A stretch of DNA of 47,910 nt from Rhodospirillaceae bacterium (GTDB taxonomy: Bacteria > Pseudomonadota > Alphaproteobacteria > UBA828). The stretch is from the NCBI GenBank assembly GCA_002717225.1, contig PBDG01000046.1:3974-51883 (forward strand), written 5' to 3'. Of the stretch, positions 44,307-47,910 are shown one piece after another. The position numbers were made by a program, and so were the translations under genes. The notes under the pieces were generated by a model. That model was not told the DNA's origin and made no database searches. It saw nothing but the letters and a program-made list of their open reading frames with translations. The stretch's first letter is position 1. Each line of letters begins with the position of its first letter.

Positions 44307-44710
44307 AGTCTATGAGCGCGACCTGCTACAGCCCTTCCTGTATCTTCGACGGCGCCGAAATTTCTTGTGCCGCCGATATGTTGTATCAGGGTCAGAGTTA
44401 TATAGTTGAGGTTTGGATCCCGTTAGCGTCGGTGGCGCGGAGAAAGGCGTCTAACTTTTCGGTGCGCGCGCTGCAGGTGGATGCAACTCTGAAGGACATT
44501 GTGCTTGGAGTGCGCCGGGTCTGGCGCAACGGCGATTGGTGCAGCGCACAGATCTATGATCGCCTTCGCCTCATATTTGGTGCTATCGTGCTGGGCTCCA
44601 CCAACCTGGAGAAACCGGATAGCACGACTTTCGTCGATCCTGGATTGGCTGGTGAGGTTGATGGGTATAGAAATTTGATCTTGGCGCTGAGCGATGACGA
44701 AAACCGGTGA
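44303..44710 (+). CDS. Free-standing HyuA C-terminal domain protein
   Basis: This 135-residue protein matches the C-terminal domain of HyuA: DMLYQGQSYIVEV corresponds to DMRYQGQGYEIEV in the upstream HyuA, and IYDRLRLIFGAIVLG, STTFVDPGLAGEVDGYRNLIL correspond to VYDRSLLEQGAAITG and the HyuA ending. The span between these two parts is about 30 residues shorter than in HyuA. The GTG start overlaps the HyuB stop (GTGA) and its 3' end overlaps the monooxygenase gene by 17 bases, so it is translated as part of the operon. It may be a third small subunit, comparable in size to the small subunit of acetophenone carboxylase, or a remnant of a second hyuA. Homology is firm, role is not. Confidence 0.75.
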   Translation: MKSMSATCYSPSCIFDGAEISCAADMLYQGQSYIVEVWIPLASVARRKASNFSVRALQVDATLKDIVLGVRRVWRNGDWCSAQIYDRLRLIFGAIVLGSTNLEKPDSTTFVDPGLAGEVDGYRNLILALSDDENR

Positions 44711-46172
44711 GACTCATATCGAAGCCTTGCGCGATGGGCGCAATGTGATTCTCAAGGGCGAAAACGTTTCCGACGTCACGACCCATGCGTCCTATCGCAA
44801 TTCGGTGGCGACATCAGCCCTTCTATATGATTTCCAGGCAGCGCCAGAGAATGTCGAGGCGCTGACATACATCTCTCCCGACAGCGGTGAGCGGGTAAGT
44901 CGCTGCTGGCAGCTCTGCGAGAGCTATGAAGAGCTGCGTGCGCGCCGCGCCGCGCTCGAAAGTTGGGCAGAGTGCCATTTCGGTTTTCTGGGCCGCTCGC
45001 CCGATCACGTCGCTTCCGGTCTTGCTGGGCAGATTATGGGGATCGAGGTGTTCGAGCGTTGGAATTCCAGTCGGGCCGGCGCGCTCAAGGATTACTACCG
45101 TTACGCTCGCGACAAAGATCTTTACCTTAGCTATGTGATTATCAACCCCCAGGCCGACCGTTCCAAGGGTGCGGGTGAGCAGGATGACCCCTACCTTACT
45201 GCACGCATCGTTGATGAAGATGCCGAGGGCATCACCGTACGTGGCGCCAAGATGCTTGGCACGAGTTGCATCATGTCGAACGAGGTCTGGGTAACAACGA
45301 TCCAGCCCCTGAAGGAGGAGGAAGGCGTTTACGCTCTTAGCTTCGCTATTCCAATGAACCAGAAGGGCTTGAAGATTCTTTCGCGCAAATCCTACGAGGA
45401 GGCAGCGGTCTCAGAGTTTGATAATCCGCTTTCCTGCCGCTTCGACGAAAACGATGCAGTGCTTTATTTTGATGATGTGAAGGTACCGTGGGAGCGGGTG
45501 TTCATAGCCGGTGACGTTGAGATGTGCGGCGCACAGTTCCATGGCACGCCGTCTCATGTGCATCAGAATTATCAGTGCCAGATCCGCCTCAATGTAAAAA
45601 TGCGCTTCCTCACTGGCCTGGCGCATAAAATCGCCGAGGCCAATGGCGTGATCTCAATCCCTTCAGTGCGTGAGATGCTCGGCCAAATGGCTGCAGATGC
45701 GGCGTTAGTTGATTCCATGTTGAATGCGATGGAAGTCAAGGGTAGGCATTGGGGGCCTTATTACGTGGTTGATCGCCACACGCTCTATGCTGCTCAGGTG
45801 CAGACCCAACAACTTTATCCACGGTTCATCTCAGCGCTTCGAGAGTTGGCAGGCGGCGGTATGATCATGCTGCCGTCATCGGCGGAGGATTTCGCCAATC
45901 CTCAAGTTGCAGACTATATTCACCGGACCCAGGGCTCTCCGGTGTTTACGCCCGAGGAGCGAGTAAAATTTTTTAAATTAGCATGGGACGCTGTTGGCAG
46001 TGAGTTCGCCTCGCGTCATCTGCAATATGAAATGTTCTACGCTGGCGCCAGCTTTGTTACAAAGTCCCATTCATACCGTACCTACGATTGGGGAGAAGCG
46101 GCAGACCTGTTCGGTCGCATGTTCGATAGCTATAGCTTGGTGGATTCACTCGGTGGTGCAAATGATGCATAG
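44694..46172 (+). CDS. HpaB-type FADH2-dependent monooxygenase
   Basis: This 492-residue protein belongs to the 4-hydroxyphenylacetate 3-hydroxylase (HpaB) family, flavin monooxygenases that hydroxylate phenols or N-heterocycles with O2 and reduced FAD. Visible are ESYEELRARRAALESWA, FLGRSPDHVAS (about residue 98), YVIINPQADRSKG (about 145), GAKMLGTSCIMSNEVWV and a C-terminal MIMLPSSAEDF region. Aligned by eye with the [4Fe-4S] 4-hydroxybutyryl-CoA dehydratase branch, the cluster cysteines are not in place, so oxygenase chemistry is more likely. No HpaC-type flavin reductase is in the window. It is in the HyuAB operon; the substrate is unknown. Confidence 0.88.
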   Translation: MTKTGETHIEALRDGRNVILKGENVSDVTTHASYRNSVATSALLYDFQAAPENVEALTYISPDSGERVSRCWQLCESYEELRARRAALESWAECHFGFLGRSPDHVASGLAGQIMGIEVFERWNSSRAGALKDYYRYARDKDLYLSYVIINPQADRSKGAGEQDDPYLTARIVDEDAEGITVRGAKMLGTSCIMSNEVWVTTIQPLKEEEGVYALSFAIPMNQKGLKILSRKSYEEAAVSEFDNPLSCRFDENDAVLYFDDVKVPWERVFIAGDVEMCGAQFHGTPSHVHQNYQCQIRLNVKMRFLTGLAHKIAEANGVISIPSVREMLGQMAADAALVDSMLNAMEVKGRHWGPYYVVDRHTLYAAQVQTQQLYPRFISALRELAGGGMIMLPSSAEDFANPQVADYIHRTQGSPVFTPEERVKFFKLAWDAVGSEFASRHLQYEMFYAGASFVTKSHSYRTYDWGEAADLFGRMFDSYSLVDSLGGANDA

Positions 46173-46187
46173 GGGAGATCAAGTGAT

Positions 46188-46568
46188 ATGGCGATAGATA
46201 AGCAGCACCTTGAATTTCACGCCCTAGATTTGAATTCAGGGTGGGAGACCCCAATTGGCTATCCTAAGGGTATTGAGCAGAAAATTTTGGCGGGTAGTTT
46301 GGATGAGGAAAACAAAACCGGGGGGCGTTCGCGTCTTCTCCGCATCCAGCCCGGAATACATACTACGGCGCCATTTCGCCACGATTACTGGGAAGAGGTC
46401 TACCTGCTATCGGGCGATTTGACAGTCGGTAACGATGCTGATGGCAGGGGGGGCGAGAGCTTTAAGCCTCCGACTTATGCCTGCCGCCCACCGCACACCG
46501 ATCACGGACCATTCAAATCAGAAGGTGGCTGTGTGATGTTTGAAATCCACTACTACGACCCGGCTTAA
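46188..46568 (+). CDS. Cupin-domain protein of the HyuAB operon
   Basis: This 126-residue single-domain cupin has a metal-binding region in APFRHDYWEEVYLLSGDL (His and Glu ligands) and a C-terminal PPHTDHGPF block with further histidines. It may be a dioxygenase or a small-molecule isomerase; the ChrR-like/acetylacetone-dioxygenase-like shape is only suggestive. GGGGAGA precedes the ATG by a few bases. It follows the HpaB-type gene by 15 bases and is the last gene of the coupled operon. Confidence 0.75.
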   Translation: MAIDKQHLEFHALDLNSGWETPIGYPKGIEQKILAGSLDEENKTGGRSRLLRIQPGIHTTAPFRHDYWEEVYLLSGDLTVGNDADGRGGESFKPPTYACRPPHTDHGPFKSEGGCVMFEIHYYDPA

Positions 46569-46628
46569 TATTGTGCTTTAGCCGTATATTTTGCCTTTCA
46601 TCAAATAAATTGTCTGCGTTTCGATGCC

Positions 46629-46644
46629 CTTAATTTCAATTAAG
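46629..46644. promoter_or_regulatory. Palindrome upstream of the cysteine hydrolase gene
   Basis: CTTAATT-TC-AATTAAG is a perfect inverted repeat with 7-base arms, in the 138-base gap between the cupin and the isochorismatase-family gene. A TTTT sits after it, so a weak terminator is an alternative, but the AT-only stem makes an operator or promoter element more likely. Confidence 0.35.
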
Positions 46645-46706
46645 TTTTAGTAATTTATGCCAATACGGCGCTACTAATTCTCCAGTGGGTTTTAAGGGGG
46701 GACAGA

Positions 46707-47342
46707 ATGACGAAGTATGCGGTCGATCTAGCGCGGATGGCGTTAGTCAATGTGGATATGCAGGTCGCCTTCGTTGAGGGCACGCCACTTTCCGCGCCGA
46801 ACGGCGTAGCGCTTCTGCCGATTGTCAATCGTCTGGCGGAGGCGTGCCGCCGGGCGGGCATGATGGTGATTCACACAAGGCATGTCACGCGCCCCGATGG
46901 TAGCAATCTTGGCACTATGGGCGAGCTTATCGACGCGGTGCGCGAGGGATATATTATGGACGGCTCGGAAACTGCCAAGCTGCATCCTGGGCTTGATATA
47001 AAAGAAGGCGATATAGTCCTGGATAAACCGCGCTATGGCGCCTTCAGCGGCACCGATCTTGATAACCTGCTGCGCGCTAATGGTGTTGATACCATCATAG
47101 TGAGCGGAATTTGCACGAACATTTGCTGCGAGACGACAACCCGGGAAGCTGGAATGCGCGATTATCATGTCTTCTTTATGGAGGACGGCACCGAGACCTT
47201 TCCTGCCGGTGGCCTCACGGTCGAAGAGATCAAGAGGGCAGTGCATACCACTCTTGGCCTCGCTTTCGCGAACGTGATTCCCGTCGCCGAGATGATCGCG
47301 CGGATCGGCAGAGCTTCTAGAAAGGCTACGGCCGCCGAATAA
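46707..47342 (+). CDS. Isochorismatase-family cysteine hydrolase
   Basis: This 211-residue hydrolase has the triad D17 (VNVDMQVAF), K107 (VLDKPRYGAF) and C136 (VSGICTNICCETT), as in N-carbamoylsarcosine amidohydrolase, biuret hydrolase and RutB. It should release ammonia, often with CO2, from an N-carbamoyl or ureido compound, which would fit the product of a hydantoinase-type step. AAGGGGGG lies before the ATG. It is in the same direction as the HyuAB operon but separated by 138 bases with a palindrome, so it may have its own promoter. Confidence 0.9.
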   Translation: MTKYAVDLARMALVNVDMQVAFVEGTPLSAPNGVALLPIVNRLAEACRRAGMMVIHTRHVTRPDGSNLGTMGELIDAVREGYIMDGSETAKLHPGLDIKEGDIVLDKPRYGAFSGTDLDNLLRANGVDTIIVSGICTNICCETTTREAGMRDYHVFFMEDGTETFPAGGLTVEEIKRAVHTTLGLAFANVIPVAEMIARIGRASRKATAAE

Positions 47343-47349
47343 CGATTAT

Positions 47350-47910
47350 TCAGCCGGCGATTGGCAGTGACATGATGTCGTATCCGTGGGAGATGCGGCG
47401 ATTCAACACTGGATCTTCCAGTTCGAACTCGAAACGTGGTGCTGAGGCTATGCCGCCGATCGCTGGCAGCGTGCCGCCAAACATTATCGTGCCTGGTGTG
47501 AGAGTGCCGCCGCTGTTCGTATAGCGAGCAATAAGATCATCTGGCGTTCGCATTCCTATTACGCTGCCTTCTTGATATAGGCACCGATCGCCATTTACCA
47601 CTCTCCAGGATCGCAATATCAGTTCATCCCAATGTTCTGCGACTTCCGCATATGGCCACGCAGTGTCGGCAAGGGGCTTGTCGCACATTTGTTTTGAGAC
47701 GGTTACGCCGTAGGTTTCAACATCCCGGTCTGTATGATCGGAGCCGGCACCGACATAAAGACCATGATCGGATTGAAAAAGTACAAATTCTACTTCCCCA
47801 CTCGATTGGTCGCCGCTTGTTTCTATCGTACTTGCCGTGGTGAGGCGGGCTGCAGCGACGCGGTAGAATAACGGTGTAGCGGCGGGACGCTTGACGCCGA
47901 GTTTTTCGAG
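47350..47910 (-). CDS. DUF2848 family protein, partial
   Basis: About 187 C-terminal residues are present; the N-terminus lies beyond the right edge. The match is to DUF2848: GVKRPAATPLFYRV, VGAGSDHTDRDVETYGVTVS, SKQMCDKPLADTAWPY, LYQEGSVIGMRTPDDLIARY and the end FELEDPVLNRRISHGY. The fold resembles the fumarylacetoacetase group, so a hydrolase is plausible but undemonstrated. It converges on the cysteine hydrolase gene with an 7-base gap. DUF2848 genes often lie near amidases. Confidence 0.85.
   Translation of the reverse strand, partial: LEKLGVKRPAATPLFYRVAAARLTTASTIETSGDQSSGEVEFVLFQSDHGLYVGAGSDHTDRDVETYGVTVSKQMCDKPLADTAWPYAEVAEHWDELILRSWRVVNGDRCLYQEGSVIGMRTPDDLIARYTNSGGTLTPGTIMFGGTLPAIGGIASAPRFEFELEDPVLNRRISHGYDIMSLPIAG

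Noticed and set aside
44694-46172. 4-hydroxybutyryl-CoA dehydratase instead of a monooxygenase
   Set aside because: CxxxC and HxxxxxxC spacings occur by chance in the protein, but by-eye alignment puts them at different places from the dehydratase cluster ligands.
1-47910. CRISPR arrays, tRNA or rRNA genes, insertion sequences, attachment sites
   Set aside because: No regularly spaced direct repeats, cloverleaf-like sequences, transposase or integrase frames or flanking repeats were seen.

Overview
The window looks like one chromosomal stretch of an alphaproteobacterium with roughly mid-50s % GC. The pointers are a stand-alone NDUFS4-type complex I subunit, an alphaproteobacterial DksA with a one-cysteine finger, CsrA, a hopanoid-type HpnB glycosyltransferase and an NAD-linked formate dehydrogenase with a fused NuoE-NuoF subunit. 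No rRNA, tRNA, insertion sequence, phage gene or CRISPR array was recognised. Both ends cut through genes: a hydantoinase B homologue on the left and a DUF2848 protein on the right.

Left part (1-14.2 kb). A leftward set holds an alcohol dehydrogenase, a GYD-domain protein and hyuB. Then come the NDUFS4 homologue and a small Sel1 lipoprotein. A tightly packed rightward operon (4.0-9.2 kb) joins a DadA-type D-amino acid dehydrogenase, an HpnB glycosyltransferase and a three-subunit HcnABC/LhpBEF-type flavoprotein dehydrogenase. After it lie an MDR oxidoreductase, a heavily frameshifted glutathione S-transferase pseudogene, a metallo-beta-lactamase-fold protein that has lost most metal ligands, a DUF1499 protein, a fluoroacetate-dehalogenase-like hydrolase and a membrane protein.

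Centre (14.2-27 kb). This is a formate dehydrogenase locus: fdhD and mobA on the plus strand face DUF364, catalytic subunit, NuoEF-type subunit, LysR regulator and a DUF3553 protein on the minus strand. It is followed by small regulatory and housekeeping genes: dksA, a Sel1 protein, an ABM-like protein, a cupin, an EamA transporter and csrA.

Right part (27-47.9 kb). This is a catabolic region with four amidases. One operon is ubiX, Gfo/Idh dehydrogenase, amidase, amidase. Next are a catalytic thiolase, a leftward CitE-like lyase/MaoC pair, a third amidase and a TSUP permease broken at a run of ten G. The most striking unit is a nearly gap-free rightward operon (37.5-46.6 kb): a thiolase homologue without catalytic Cys/His, a DUF35 partner, amidase, HyuA, HyuB, a free-standing HyuA C-terminal domain, an HpaB-type flavin monooxygenase and a cupin. 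A cysteine hydrolase and DUF2848 follow. The set suggests ATP-dependent opening of a cyclic amide or related N-compound, hydroxylation, ammonia-releasing hydrolysis and CoA- or aldol-type carbon cleavage. The substrate cannot be read from sequence and the pathway is inference.
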